The position numbers were made by a program, and so were the translations under genes. The notes under the pieces are model-generated. The model was given only the letters and a program-made list of their open reading frames with translations. It did no database searches and had not been told where the DNA came from. This document shows, piece by piece, positions 10,990 through 23,620 of a DNA stretch of 64,000 nucleotides; position 1 is the stretch's first letter, and each line of letters opens with the position of its first letter. The DNA is taken from contig KV748190.1 in NCBI GenBank assembly GCA_001692895.1, positions 273,645 to 337,644 on the forward strand, read 5' to 3'. Origin of the DNA: Cenococcum geophilum 1.58. Its lineage: Eukaryota; Ascomycota; Dothideomycetes; Gloniales; Gloniaceae.

Positions 10990-13900
10990 TAATACTATCT
11001 AACCTAATTTCTTCTAATACTCCTATACCTTTCCTATAGCATTTTTTAAATTCTCTAGTAGCTCCTAGGTAGTTTTAGTGTAGCTTATCTACTTAATCTC
11101 GTACTATATTTTAGTATTAATGTCCTTATAACTAATAATCTTTAAAATTTGCTATTTGTCTTCTTCTTGCCCTTTATATATATCTGCTTTATAGACTAGT
11201 GGCTTAATATTCCTATATACCGGCTCTAGTATTATAATATACTGTATAGGGTAGATCTTTATCTTAGCTAGTAGGTTTAACTTAAACGTAACTAGTGAAA
11301 TCCTCTACGTAATTTTAAAAGGTCCTAGTCTAACGTAGTTTAACTTTTTGCTTAATTGTTAACTCTTAAAATTTTTATATAGTAGCTATACTTTATCTCC
11401 CTCCTTAAGATCTAGTCCCTTANATCTCTTAGNNTTATANTANNTTTTTATNCTNTNTTATACNNTCTTNNNTAATTNNATAAGGTCTATATAAAGATTT
11501 ATTAATATCTTTATTCTTTCTTTAGCTATACTACTCATTTTTTTTACTTACTATAGTAACAATAATGTCCTTAGCTTATATCTATAATTTGCCTTAAATA
11601 GTAATATGCCTATTCCTTTTTGGGGTGTTGCATTATATATAAACTATATAACTAATAATAGCGATACCTAATTATTCTATGCGTAATTAATATAATATCT
11701 TAAATACTGCTCTAGTGTCTAATTTAATCTTTTTATTTAATTATCTATCTGCGGATAATATATAGTAGAAGTTACTACTTAAACTCCTTACTCTGCTAAA
11801 AATACCTCCTAGAATGCTGCTATAAATCTTAAATCCCTATCCGATATAATCTTACTTAGTGCTCTATGTCTTGCGAACACTTCTTTAATATAAATTCTAG
11901 CGATATCTTCCGCTAAGATTTCTTCTGTATATGCTATAAAGTATCCCCACTTTATAAGCTTATCTACTATTACTAAAATCGCGTTATAATCTTATCCGGT
12001 AATAGGATCTCTTAATTTTAATAACTTAATAATAAAGTCCTATAATATAACCTCCTATAATCTCTTTAGTATTTTAATAGGTTATAGCCCTCTATATAGC
12101 TTATACTTTATTAGTTTATTCCTTTAGTAATTTAGACACTCCTTTATTACTTTTCTTATAATATTCTAGATTTTATTAATAATATACTCCTCCTAGAGTC
12201 TTAACACTAAGCTTATAGCTCTGTTATGTCCTTAAGTTAATCCCTTATAGAAGTCCTCTATAAACTGCTTTGCTATACTTCTTAGGATATACTTTACTTT
12301 TTAGTTCTTATATATATCCGTCTACGGATCTTCTAGCTATACTTCTAGAATTTTCTATACCTAAAAGCTTTTTAGTGTCTCGTAGACTCTTTCTAACTTA
12401 TCTTTTTCCTAAGTTGCTATAATTTTCGGATAATTATACCTAATTAATCCGTCTATATTTTTTTGTAGTAAAGCCCCTAATGGCTTCTTATTATTTTATA
12501 GTTTAGCTTTTTAACTTAGAGCATCTACCCTTATATTGTCTGTACCTTTAGTATACTAAATCTTAAAATAGTATTCTATAAGTATCTCTACCCATCTAAC
12601 CTATCTTTAGTTAAGTTCCTTTGTTATTAGGAATCCTATTAAGTTCTTATAGTCTATCTTAACTATAAATAGTTTTTCCGTGCCTTATAAGAATGCTCTT
12701 TATTTCTTTAGTGCTATAACTATACCTAATAACTCCTTATTATAAATATTATAGTTTAACTCTAGTAGTGTTATCTTTTAACTATAATATGCCACTGGGT
12801 GCTATCTATCTTAATATTTTTATATAAAGTATGCCCCTAGTATATAGTCTAATATATCTATTTTTATAACCGTCTCTAGACCTGGTTAATAGATTTTAAG
12901 AACTAGCTCCTAGGTAAATAACTCTTTAACTTTCTTAAAGAGTTCTCTTTATTCCTTTTCCTATGCCCATAGTTCTTTTTTCTTTATTAATCGCGTAAAT
13001 GGCTTAATATCTTTTAACTACTGCGCTATAAACCTTCTGTAGTAATTGTAAAACCCTAAAAACAATCTTAACTATATAATGTTCTCTAGTTCTTACCAAT
13101 TTACTATAGCCTTAATCTTCTTTAGATCTATACTAAGTTAACCTAGTTTAATAATAAATTTAATAAAATCGGTCTTTCTAGTAAAGAACTCGCATTTCTT
13201 AATTGCTATTAGCATCTGTTCTTCTTATAGTCTCCTTAAAACCTATTTAACGTGTTCTCTATATTCTTCCTTAGTTATTAAGTAGATAATAATATTATTA
13301 AGGTATACCATAACAAACTTATCTAAGTGTTCTCCTAATATATTATTAATGCGCTTCTAGAACGTTATAGGTGCGTTTATAAGCCTAAATTGTATAACTA
13401 ATAGTTTATATAGTCCTTCCTTTAACCTAAAGGCTGCCTTCTATTTATCGCCTTCCTTAATTTTAATCTAATGGTATGCCTATCTTAGATCTATCTTTAT
13501 AAAGATTTACGCGTTGCCTATCCTGTCTTAGATCTTGCTAATTAAGGGTAAAGGATACCTATCCTTTCTAGTAATGCTGTTTAACTATCTATAGTTAATA
13601 TATAGCCTTAGTTTGCTATTCTTTTTTAGTACGAATAGTACTAGATATCCCGCTAATGATTGCGATAGTTTAATATATCCCTTTTATAGGTTTTCCTAAA
13701 CAAACTCTTTTAGTGCTCTACCTTTTTCTTTAGTAAGCTTATAGATTGGAAAGAACCTTAGACTTATTCCTAGTTCTAATTCTATCTTATAGTTCTATGC
13801 TATATACTCTAATAGCTTTTTACTTTTTAGTAACCATAGTTCCTTACTATACTTATGGTATCTCTTTAGTATATAACTTAAGCCTCGCTTAGTCTCTTTA

Positions 13901-16900
13901 TATATCGCTCTAACTTAGTACTATACTAACTTAGCTTATTATTGTATTTTACGGCGTTAAGTATCCCTAATATTAATCTAACCTATAATCTAATTAATCT
14001 TTAGATTGTATTTCTGTAACTAAGGCATACTTAATACTGCCTCGTCTCGTCCTAATGGTAGGATATTAAAAGACATCTTAATTTGTCTCCCTTTAATAGT
14101 TATTTAAATAGGTCCTATTTTAAGATTGATGATCCCTCCTCCGTAGGCTATTAGATCTCCTAAAATTATAACTAATAGGTAAGGTTACTCCTTCTATCTA
14201 TAAGGTAGTCCCATTTTCTTTACTGCTGCTAGTGAGATATAGTTCCTTATTGCTCTACTATCTATTAGCGCTTTAAACTGCTAATCTTACTACTTAATTT
14301 ATAAATTTAGGTATCGTCCTTAAATTTCTTTAAGGGTCTAAGGCTCTACTACTAGCTCCCTCTAGTTCTATAGGCCTCTACTTTTCCTAACTATTAGCCG
14401 CTTAATCCTTATACACTTAGCTCGCTCTTTAGCTAATACCTAGTTTGCTTTTTATCTTTAATATACTATAGATATATGTTCTCTGGGTATTTTTACTACT
14501 ATTATCCGTCTAAGTATTCTTCTGTAAGGAATCTTCCTGGTTAAAGTACTAAACTTCCTTCCTCTTAAACTTCTACTGGATGCTATCTATATATATATTT
14601 GGCATTCCTATACTATTACTTGTCTATTATCCAGTATATCCTTATAGGGTATTTCCAATTCTTTTCTTTTAGATTCTTATGCATCTTATATATATTGTCC
14701 ACGTACGCGATCTATAATAACGTGTAGTATGCTAGGTGCTTTAGGTTAACTCTTAACTTGTCTTTATCCTTAAGTTTAAACCTTTATCGTGCTAATCTAA
14801 ACGTTATAACTTTGTTTACGGGTACTAAGATACGCCTCTCGCTTCTCTAGTCCTCTGATTATTCCTTTAGATCTTTTAACGTTATAATTAAGGCTCCTTT
14901 AATATACGTTATAGCCTTTTCTGTAATTGGGTAGTCCTAGATAACTTTTTTATCTAACTATATATAGAAATCTTCCTACTTATTGTTATGCCTTTGCCTA
15001 TACTACTTTTAGTACAGCTGCTAAAGTATATATAGCTTATCCGTAAGGAAGTATTTTCTTATTATTGCATTATAACAGCCCTTTATATGTTGTTCTTTAA
15101 ACCTAGTAGGGATTCCTAAATCCTCTTTATTTTCTAGTTTAGTAAGCCACTTAGCTCTTAGTATACCTGCCTTAGGCCTATTAGTAATTCTTTATACTAG
15201 TACTCTATCCTTTATATATCCTAATATGCTAGATCTCTTATCTAGTTTCTATTCTTGCTATATAATAATTCTTTATCTAAATTCCTCTATAGTTTCCTTT
15301 AGTTTACGTCTTACGCTTAAATCCTTAAAGTCTTCGTGCTTCTTAATCTTAGTATTAATATTTTAATCTTTAGTCCGAATACTATATTTTACTAGTAAGT
15401 TCTCTAGGTCTATATATCTGTCTCCTAGTCTAGTTGCTATTTATACCACAGATTCTCTAATCTATAAAGAAGCTCCTTCCCTCTTACTTATAGGTGTCCT
15501 AATTTACACTCCGAATTCTTAACCCTTTTAGATTCTTAATCCTAAGCTTACTTCTATCTTAAGCCTTACTCTAGCCTTAGTCTAACTAGGCTTACTTAGT
15601 GTTCTTATCTCGTCTTAAGAGTCTTAAATCTTACTTATCTTGTCTTAAGAGTCTTATACCTTAAGGAAACTTCGTCCTAAGCTTATTCGTATATTACTAA
15701 ACTAAGCTATTACTCTGCTCCATTGGTTATCGTCCGCTATAGGTCCTTAAGCTTGCCTCATCTCGTCTTAAGAATCTTAGTCATCTTATATCTTATCTTA
15801 AGAATCTTAAGCCTTTAGCCTTTTGCCTTTATTAAGTGCCAAAGTGGTTCGCTATCCTACTTCTCTTACGTCTTGCGAAGCGATAGATATTATGTCTAGT
15901 GGGGTTTTAATCCCTACTAATATTCTCTGTTCTATGGTGGAATTATCCTCTACTTCTAGTATAATATCTCTTAGGTCTATATATTCCTAGTAAGCTGCCT
16001 TTATTACCTTATTGTTATAAAATGCTTCGCCTATATTAAAATTATTATCCTTAATATTCAATCTGCGAGCTGGTTTACTGGTTCCTCTATATCCTATAGG
16101 TGCTAGCTCTTATAGCCAATAGCTTACGCTATACTTAGCGTCTTTATAAATTTAGTATACGTTATTATAATAAAACGCAAAACTTTTAATTAAACATTCT
16201 TTTGTTCCTCGTAGTATATTATCGTCCCTTTATATATATATATCGTCTGCTGTTAGTCTAGTTCCCTTTATTATATAGTACTTCTAACTATCTTTACAAT
16301 CCCTTATAAAGTGACCTTGTTTTCCGCAATTTATACAAGCTCCCTCTCTAAACTATTAACTTTGCTATAGAGTCTACCTAAACGTCTTCTGCTGCTAAGA
16401 TCCCTAATTCGGCCTCTACTCCTTAGACCTTTAATTACTTAATTCTTGTCCTCTAGGTTTCTACAGTTTTTTACTCTATCTTTTATAGGCTTCTTTAGTA
16501 CCACTTAGGTCCATTAGCTCTGCGCCATACTATAGTTTTTAACTCGGCTTTTATTATTGCGTACTTTACGCCTTATATAACTATAAAACTCTATTCTAAC
16601 CTTTCTTAGCCTGTTCCCTTTAGTAGATCCAATTGTCGATCTTAATTACTTAATTTATTAGTTCCCTTAGGGTGTCCGTATCTTCTATTAGGATAATTAT
16701 ATCCTAGACTTTAGCCTTAAGTCCTTATTTATACTATACTATAAGCGCCCTATTATTCTACTCTACTTATATTACTAACGTCTAGAATTACGTTATATAC
16801 TTAATTACTAAGGTTCGTTGCGTAATATTTTAGAGTTTTCTTTTTACCGTAGTTACTGCCTCCGGGTCTCCAAACATTTGCGTAAGTCGCTCTATAAATC

Positions 16901-17115
16901 TATTCTAGCTTAAGAATATAAACTATACCTCTTAGTTTATAGTTGTTATTCTATTTGCCTAGATTTCTATAAGGTAAGGCTTAAACCACTTAAGTGCCCT
17001 TCCTGTTAAGAACAGTCCTATATAGGCTATTTAATCTATAGGTGTTGCCAGCTTTGCTCCCTCCTATGCTACCTTAAAGTGCATTTATATAAGGAATCCT
17101 TTAAGCTTTAATCTC
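10990..17115 (-). pseudogene. B2 gag (3' part) and pol
   Basis: RIP-broken polyprotein of the B family. Gag zinc knuckle: ACINCGKQGHFIRDC at 16296-16343, intact. Protease: ALIDSRAIRNYIS near 14240-14270 (DSG changed to DSR). RT: LKKNSKLRLYINY near 13600 and catalytic box YLNN (from YLDD) at 13294-13305. RNase H lies at about 12560-12870. Integrase catalytic region at 11740-11995: ILVIVDKLIKWGYF, SDRDLRF, then the Glu block. Chromodomain at 11030-11160 (YEIK-ISYTKTT, LENLKNAI). Stops are nearly all TAG/TAA at Gln/Trp sites. The 5' part of gag is at 22924-23150 beyond D. Ambiguous bases occur at 11423-11478. Confidence 0.9.
11423..11478. other. Cluster of ambiguous bases in B2
   Basis: Scattered N at the same element position as 42063-42121 in B3, with nearly the same pattern. 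This points to masking where reads from several B copies disagree. Confidence 0.8.
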
Positions 17116-17276
17116 TGTTGGATTACAAGGGGATATCACGTAGCTACGGTTCGTAGATAGTATGATGATTGTTCTTGTATATATTATAGGAATGAGGAAA
17201 GGGGTGAGGAACCTAAGGTTCCTCACTACGCTAGGGCCACGTCAACACGTGACAACCGCTTGCCTTATTCCCGACA
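17116..17276 (-). repeat. D 3' LTR
   Basis: 161 bp, TGTTGGATTA to CCCGACA, partner of 22758-22918. I count 9 differences, all transitions. The LTR holds the perfect palindrome GAACCTAAGGTTC. Confidence 0.95.
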
Positions 17277-17436
17277 CTGGCAACTCTTCTTTTATGGTTG
17301 CCATCTATATACACTTATAGATTACTACTATATAAAGGTATAAAGCTAAGGGAAGGAAGAAGAAGAAGAAGGGTGTTAGGGGTTAACGCGAAGACGAGTG
17401 GGCCGCTAAGGCGCTAGTCGTAAGCGAGCGAATAGT

Positions 17437-17473
17437 GATTTTCCATCCTGGGGATGAAAAATCCTAATTGGCT
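17437..17473 (-). other. Palindromic module in D, downstream of pol
   Basis: Hairpin-forming sequence with arms GATTTTTCATCC and GGATGGAAAATC on the minus strand, preceded by AGCCAAT. It sits between the RNase H end and the 3' LTR. Nearly the same module occurs in the unrelated element E at 25437-25473. It may be a 3'-end or terminator structure, or a small mobile remnant. Confidence 0.6.
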
Positions 17474-17529
17474 GTTTAGAATTAGGGTCTGCAGAATCCT
17501 TCTACTCCCTTTTAACCTAACCTTTAACT

Positions 17530-20500
17530 TATACACGTAGAGTATTTGTGTTAACGAACGTCTCTAGTGCCTTATTTAGGTTTGCCTTTATCATCATATC
17601 TACTAAGTTATCTTAGCCATTAATCCATCGAATTTTAAAGAGTTCTTAACGCTTATAGGATTGCTAAAGGGCTATGATATCGATTATAAGACGCTTTTTC
17701 TTTATAGTACCAAGCTTAACTAAATACTTATAGAGGGAATATAAGTTAGTGTATACGATTATAGGAATAGCGGGAAGTTCGAGCCGATCTATAATTATCT
17801 TAAGGGTAGTTCCAATTGCAATTGCCATGTTAACTCCGCTAACTATTTTATATATCTCTAACGCTAGAACGCTTTAAGTGACGCGCTTACTCTTAGTTAA
17901 GCTCTAATAGATAAGATTACTGTAGATCGTAAAGTCATTCTCTCCGGTAGATTCGTTCGCGATAATAATCTTATATCCTAGCTAGGAGCTAAAATCTTTA
18001 TTATTTATAAACGACCCGTTAATAAATATAAAGAGCTTAATAGTAGGAAGATTAATAGATATATAGAGTAGTCCCCAATTAAGATAGGTTATTTACTAGG
18101 AAAGGCGCTTATTTAGGGCAAGGACATCCTCCTTAGTTGGTTCCTGGTATTAAGCGGCAATAGAGAGATTAAAGGAAGCCTTAGGCTAATAAATAGAAGC
18201 AACATAAGCTCCACAAGCGCGTTGCTCCACGTATCCTTACTTTAGGAAATTGACGTTAATAACGTTAATCTTCTTACCTTAACCCTTCTGGCGTAAAGCA
18301 ATGGAGTTCTCGTTTAGGGAAAGGATACATCCATTAAAGAGCAATGGCGTTGTTATATTAAGTCTTTCCTTTAGCTTTGCTATAAGATTTGCCTTTACTA
18401 GCTTATCTTCCTTAAGAGCTGAGAATTAATTGTCTTCTAAGATGATTGTATCGTTAGTTTACATACCAATAATTCTGAATGGAGTTCCTATGGTTATAAT
18501 AAGGAAGCAGGGATTAAATATAGAGGTAGTCATTAGAAGCTTCTCTTTATGGTGCTTACTATAGGTAGCCCACCAATAAGTTCCTGCCTCTGTAATTCTA
18601 TATAGTGGCTTAAGTACAACCATAATCATATCTTTGGGATATTGGTGGCGAATTTACTCTAGAAGATATGCTAGTATTAAGCGCTGAAGGCGCGTCTCTA
18701 ATTGGGTGTAGGCCTAAGTAATATCTCGTAAATAAACTACCATTCTATTCTTTATTAAAGAGAAAGCTAGTGCAATAATAACTTACTAACTAGCTCGTTG
18801 AATTATAGGGGATTACGTAAGGATTGTTTCCTTACTATTATCGTTATAGCCTTAGATAATAAGCCTTAATTTCTTAAATAGGGCGTTAGTAGCCTTACCC
18901 TTAATCTCGTTGACCATTCTTAACTTAAAGATGCGAATTCTATCGAACTTAGTAGGGTCATACTTCTTGAATTTAAAGACTCCTCTCGCAATGAGACTGT
19001 CGATTTCCTACTTATTAAATACTTAGAAAGGAGCTCCTAGAGTTATAATACGACCTTCCTTTTAGAGCTATTTTGCGAGTTTAAAGTTAGCCTTCTCTTT
19101 AGCTGTTATAAAGGCCATTAATAACTTAACTCTACTTTCTATAGCAGCAACGAATTGCTCTTCGAAATTAATAAGATATTAGCAATTTCGTAATCCCTTT
19201 GGGCGACCTCTACCGCGTCATAGTTGCGGCACGTCTACTACAATTGTATCAGAATTATAGTCGCCTTCTAAGGCACGTTGATTGTGGTTCTCCTCTAGGG
19301 CATCTTCTAGGGTATCTTCTAGGGTATCCTGTAAAGGCTTGGAACTGTTATCTTTATAGTAGGGCCTAATAACGGTTGAACGGAATTAAGTAGGTCTATA
19401 GGGCATCTAAAGAGTATAAGTTTAACTATTAATTATAATGAGTTTATATGGGCCTAACTATCCTCCCTTTTCACGCTATACCCGTACTTTAGATTAGAGT
19501 GGCAGATTAAGCGTAGTTAAGGTATTTGGGCCATTTCTTATTCCTAGTACGTTATTAACCTGGCGCGTAGCGTATAGACGTTGTACCTCCTTTATTGCTT
19601 TATAAATAGCCTTAGCTTATTATATAATAGAGGGAGATAGTAGAGAATTGTTAGTTATTTAAGGGTAGGCGTTAAAGACTAGTAACGTGGGTACGAGCCT
19701 ATCTAGGCTAGCGGAATCGTTAACGGCCTTAACAGCTATCTGTAAGATAATTTCTTCACTAGCGTCCTCTAGTTCTAAAGAAATAATCTTATATGCTTGG
19801 CGCAATGGCGTATGGTATCGCTCTACTTTTCTAACACTGTTATATGCCTTAATAGGGACTTCCTTAACCTTAATTGCTATTACTTTTACCTATTATTAAA
19901 ACTCCGTAGATAAGAAGTTCTTTCCTATATTATAAATAATTCAATTAGGGGGTCCTAGGTAGATATTAATCCAGTATAACTAAAGGGTATCCTATACGTT
20001 TCTAGCTAATATATCCCTTAAGAAATGTGTGGCTTAGAAGGAGGTTAATAAGTCAATAGCTTAGAGAACTGGCTTGCCGTTAAGATATATAACATTAATA
20101 ATGATACAGAAGTTGAAGTTGTAGTTATCTTTAAGGGTGAACTTAAATCGGCTAGGGGACTTCTGGTTTATTTAGCAGTAATAGCAGTACTTTATAAGAT
20201 GCTTAATTGCCTTAACCTTAACTTTATAACCTGCTCGTTAAAGAACCCTAAGCAGTTAGTAAACGGATAGGTAGCTAAAACGACGGTGTAGTTAACGTAG
20301 CTCTAACTTAGTTAAGTAACTCTAAGTAACGCTCCTTTCTAGTTATTAGAGGAGCAACTAAGGGTGACCCCACTTGCGTATAATAGGCACCCGATTATCT
20401 CCCTAAATAAGTATATTCTTAAGGTTATTAAGCTTAACACCTAATTTATCTATATCTTGGATATAGAATAGGAACGGGGTATTTACGGGAACAACATAGA

Positions 20501-20770
20501 AGGTAATATATTCTAATAGGGTTTGGACCTTAATTATGCCGAGAGAGATTATAGTACCCTTACCAAAGCGAATTATATATTGGCCTGCCGTTAATTAGTT
20601 AATTTAAACAGAGCTATTAAGCTGCTAAAGAGCTCGAACTTAAGGTTCTCCTATTATAGATACTCCTGCGGCTCTAGTATCTGGTATAATACTATAGAAG
20701 ACGTTTGCTAAGTATCTATTGTTAAAGGAGAACGCGGAACTTTCCTTTAGCTTATTAAAGATATCTAACT
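17530..20770 (-). pseudogene. D pol: protease, integrase, RT, RNase H
   Basis: Fungal copia polyprotein on the minus strand. Protease: IPDTRAAGVSIIGEP near 20680 (DTGAAG-type). GAG-pre-integrase and integrase zinc region at about 20180-20300 (HRRF--LSI, KHLIKYCYYC), catalytic part to about 19200. RT box reads MQTNDTIIL, the equivalent of the VDD box, at 18447-18458. RNase H at 17540-18090 starts FINGSFINNKDFSS and includes LEIYKIVSGVNMAI, VYTNLYSLY and RWINGQDNL-like blocks. Asp-to-Asn and Trp/Gln-to-stop changes are of RIP type. The integrase C-terminal linker at 19200-19330 contains short direct repeats (TCTTCTAGGG units). Confidence 0.9.
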
Positions 20771-22465
20771 TTATAACAGAATGGAACGTAGATTGGTTAT
20801 TAAGGATAGCGATAGTTTATATGCTATTTACCTTACTATACTTAGTGAAGTATTAGTTGGGAGAGTAGTCTTTAATGTCTATATCCATAAGGAGCTATTT
20901 AGCCTCATTAACCTTATCCTTAAGGTCTTTTATGCCTTTATATTGGACCAGAAAGCTTTAGAAGTAGGCTGTAGTAACCTTACAATTTCTAATGTTTCTT
21001 ATACTCTGTCGGAACTTATTATATACCTCCTTTCGCTCGTTAAGAGAGTGTCTATTTAACTAGTAATTTGGCTTCTTATAAACGTAGTACTTCTTTTAAC
21101 GGTTGTTCCGAAATGAACCTCTATAAGGACCTCCACAATTACTTTATAGTCGACGTTAATCGTACCTTCTACCATATCCCCTACTCCGGCCACTATATAT
21201 TTAATTAGTCCAGTTATAATTATATTGGTCTAAAATCCCGGTTTAAATAGGGTTTTCGGTATAGAATTGTTGGGGTTCTTATATTTGTATTGCAGTGCCT
21301 ACGGCGGAGCATAGTTTGGTATATACTCCTTTAAATGTATCTATAGGTTTATATAGCGCTAAGTTACACTTAGGAATGCTATAGCATACTAAGATAACCT
21401 GATCCCTTAGGCTGTTCTTATTTTAGTAAGTTTCGGTAAGTCCGCGTTAGATTTTCTAGAGTTTATTAAAGAGTAGTTAAAGGCACTCTAGGTAAGTCGT
21501 TATTGGGTTAGAAGCAATAACTCTCTGGAATATAGTCTCCCGCTATTTAGACATATAGAGTTGGCAGTTTTTATTGGTTTTAAAGTGGGCTCTAGTAAGC
21601 TAAAGCATTACATTAAAGCTATAGTTTTTACTTATAATATGGTTATAATAGAACGTCGCCGCCCGTCCCTTTAATATAATAGAGAAAGCATAATAGAACT
21701 AGTGGCGTTGAATTTTAACCTTATTACAGCAGTTATAAAAGACCTATAGTTTTGCTCCGAGTATATTATACAATTCTCCTCTAAACTTCTTCTCTTCGTC
21801 CAAATATACCTTTATTAGATTCGTGACTTCTTAAAATAAAGGCTTATCAGTTGGCTAGGATAGAGGAGTTAGAGGTAGTAGAGGTAGAGGAAGAGCACCT
21901 CTAGGTGGTAGAGTACCTCTAGGTAGGAGAGTAGCGTTCTAGGGGTTTTATTCCGAATTAAAGTTGCCTTCTAAAGAATATAGGTTAGTTTTAGGTTTCC
22001 GTAGTTAACGTATAATCTTAGCTTTCGTCTATACTGGTTCTTCTATATTAGTAAGAACGGCGTAAATATTACTAGCAATTAGGTTACTGTCCTTAGTAAC
22101 GTATACCCTATTCCTTTAGAGGGAGTCTTAAAAATCCCAAATAATATTAACATTGCTAAGTGCCCAGGTGTTAGCGGTCCATCCTATAAAATCCTCCCTA
22201 AAGTATTCCCATAACTNTAAATNGGCGTAGTNGCTATNTTNGTANAATAGAATATAGTNTANNANAAAGCCGTTAACTTGTTTTNNGGTATAGGTTATTA
22301 TATTAAAGGTAAATGCGTCCTAATCTTTATTAATAAGTTTTGCGTATATAGCTACCCCTAGTAGTAAGGAGTCTCTCTAGTTATTTGGAGTGGCTATAGT
22401 TATATCTTTAGAGGAAGGGAATATTGGTAGTGTAGGGATTGTCGTTTAGTACGCGTTTGTGACAT
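20771..22465 (-). pseudogene. D gag
   Basis: Minus-strand gag-like frame, readable from about 22430 (TIPTLPIFPSSKDIT) and DAFTFNIITYT near 22300. A decayed zinc knuckle lies at about 21710-21770 (FYNCCNKVKIQRH, from a CxxC...H...C form). The start is not certain; a Met codon at 22463-22465 is in another phase from the clear gag sequence. Ambiguous bases at 22217-22286 obscure part. The open plus-strand frame opposite (20781-21059) is antisense and not a gene. Confidence 0.7.
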
Positions 22466-22473
22466 ATATTTGC

Positions 22474-22660
22474 GATTACAGGGCTTAGGACTAGTTCTGG
22501 CCTTAAATCGCGAAGACTTATAACGCGTATTGTTCTGCGTAATAAACGCAAGAATCTATAATCTAGGGAAGGCTTAGGACCAGTTCTGGCCTTTAGATCC
22601 TTAGATTTATAAAAGAGTTCTATTTAAGGTTTAGGACCAGTTCTGACCTTAAAAGACAGC
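22474..22660 (-). repeat. Three palindromic repeats in the D leader
   Basis: A motif close to GGCTTAGGACCAGTTCTGG followed by CCTT occurs three times (about 22478-22505, 22568-22594, 22628-22655) between the 5' LTR and gag. Its core CCAGTTCTGG is an inverted repeat. The position is that of a packaging or dimerisation signal, or of leader regulatory sites. No function can be shown from sequence. Confidence 0.65.
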
Positions 22661-22757
22661 TTCCCTTAGCACAAGTAGCACTGGTATAGTGGCTCGTCTC
22701 TTCTTAGTGAATACCTAGCTGTTCTATAGTATAACTGTAAAGTTAACCACTAATTAG

Positions 22758-22918
22758 TGTTGGATCATAAGGGGATATCACGTAGCTACGGTTCGTAGAT
22801 AGTATGATAATTGTTCTTGTATATATTATAGGAATGAGAAAAGGGGTAAGGAACCTAAGGTTCCTCACTACGCTAGGGCCACGTTAACACGTAATAACCG
22901 CTTGCCTTATTCCCAACA
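22758..22918 (-). repeat. D 5' LTR
   Basis: 161-bp partner of 17116-17276, TGTTGGATCA to CCCAACA, followed by the ATCTC duplication. Confidence 0.95.
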
Positions 22919-22923
22919 ATCTC

Positions 22924-23150
22924 TCTCCTAAGTATCTTTTAATCGATGGTAACTTAACCTTTACTACGCCTATCCCGTTAATCCTATTTTTTAATATCGC
23001 ATTATTTTCTGTTAACTAGTTAACTATCTCTTATAACTGTCCGACCGTTATAGGTTACTATAAGTTAGTGTCTGCTATACTGGTATCATTACCTAACCTT
23101 AAAGTAGTTGCCGCCGTTAATAGCGTCGTAGTGGCTGCTTTTAGTGGCAT
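22924..23150 (-). pseudogene. B2 gag, N-terminal part
   Basis: Begins at ATG 23148-23150 and reads MPLKAATTTLLTAATTL, continuing to GVVKVKLPSIKRYLG, where D interrupts. The same start is seen at 59177-59179 (B1) and 55934-55936 (B3), while in B4 the ATG has become ATA. A predicted coiled segment (ENNAILKNRI) precedes the gag core. The frame resumes at 17115. Confidence 0.85.
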
Positions 23151-23195
23151 GTTATTTAACTTTCTATATTTAATACCGTAATTAGGTAGTAATTA

Positions 23196-23620
23196 TATAA
23201 CGGAACCTTATAGCAAGAACTACGATAGGTCCTATTATTAGGCTAGGTGTATAGGAAATATAAGTATTAAAGTTAACAATAAATAATAACTGGTGGAGTA
23301 GTTGCCTAATAGATTAACTCTAATTATATTCTAAAAATTACTACAAGGAAGGAACTATCTAGGTAGGGACTAAGGGTCCTTAAATACACAACTATACTCC
23401 TATGAAATCCTTTTTATACGTGATGTACGTCTTATATATAAGGTATATAAGTTCCTCTCGTTCCTCTTATTTAATATGTAGCACGTTATATAACCTTAGT
23501 TACTATTCCTCGTTATATAGTTCTATTAGCTCTATTCTAGACCATGCCCGAATTAACCAACTAGCTTCTTCCGACTCCTCTCCTAGTAGTCGTAATATTG
23601 TACTTAAAGCGTCCGTAATA
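23196..23620 (-). repeat. B2 5' LTR
   Basis: 425 bp, TATAACGG to CCGTAATA, followed by TTAGC (23621-23625). It is the intact copy of the LTR split by C at the other end. Confidence 0.93.

Larger units (their letters stand above)
17116..22918 (-). mobile_element. Retrotransposon D (Ty1/copia) inside B2 gag
   Basis: 5.8-kb element with 161-bp LTRs and ATCTC duplicated at 17111-17115 and 22919-22923. It is inserted into the gag of B2; the flanks rejoin as continuous B-family gag. Minus-strand order: gag, protease, GAG-pre-integrase/integrase, RT, RNase H. Integrase before RT is the copia order. Confidence 0.95.
3977..23620 (-). mobile_element. Retrotransposon B2 (chromovirus, B family), inserted in E
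   Basis: Flanked by TTAGC at 3972-3976 and 23621-23625, with LTRs of 425 bp each (the left one split by C). It lies inside the third frame of E and interrupts it. B2's own parts are 3977-4262, 10141-17115 and 22924-23620. It carries the copia element D in gag and the chromovirus C in its 3' LTR. Confidence 0.92.

Noticed and set aside
20781-21059. Plus-strand 92-codon frame
   Set aside because: Antisense to D; the minus strand carries the copia polyprotein.
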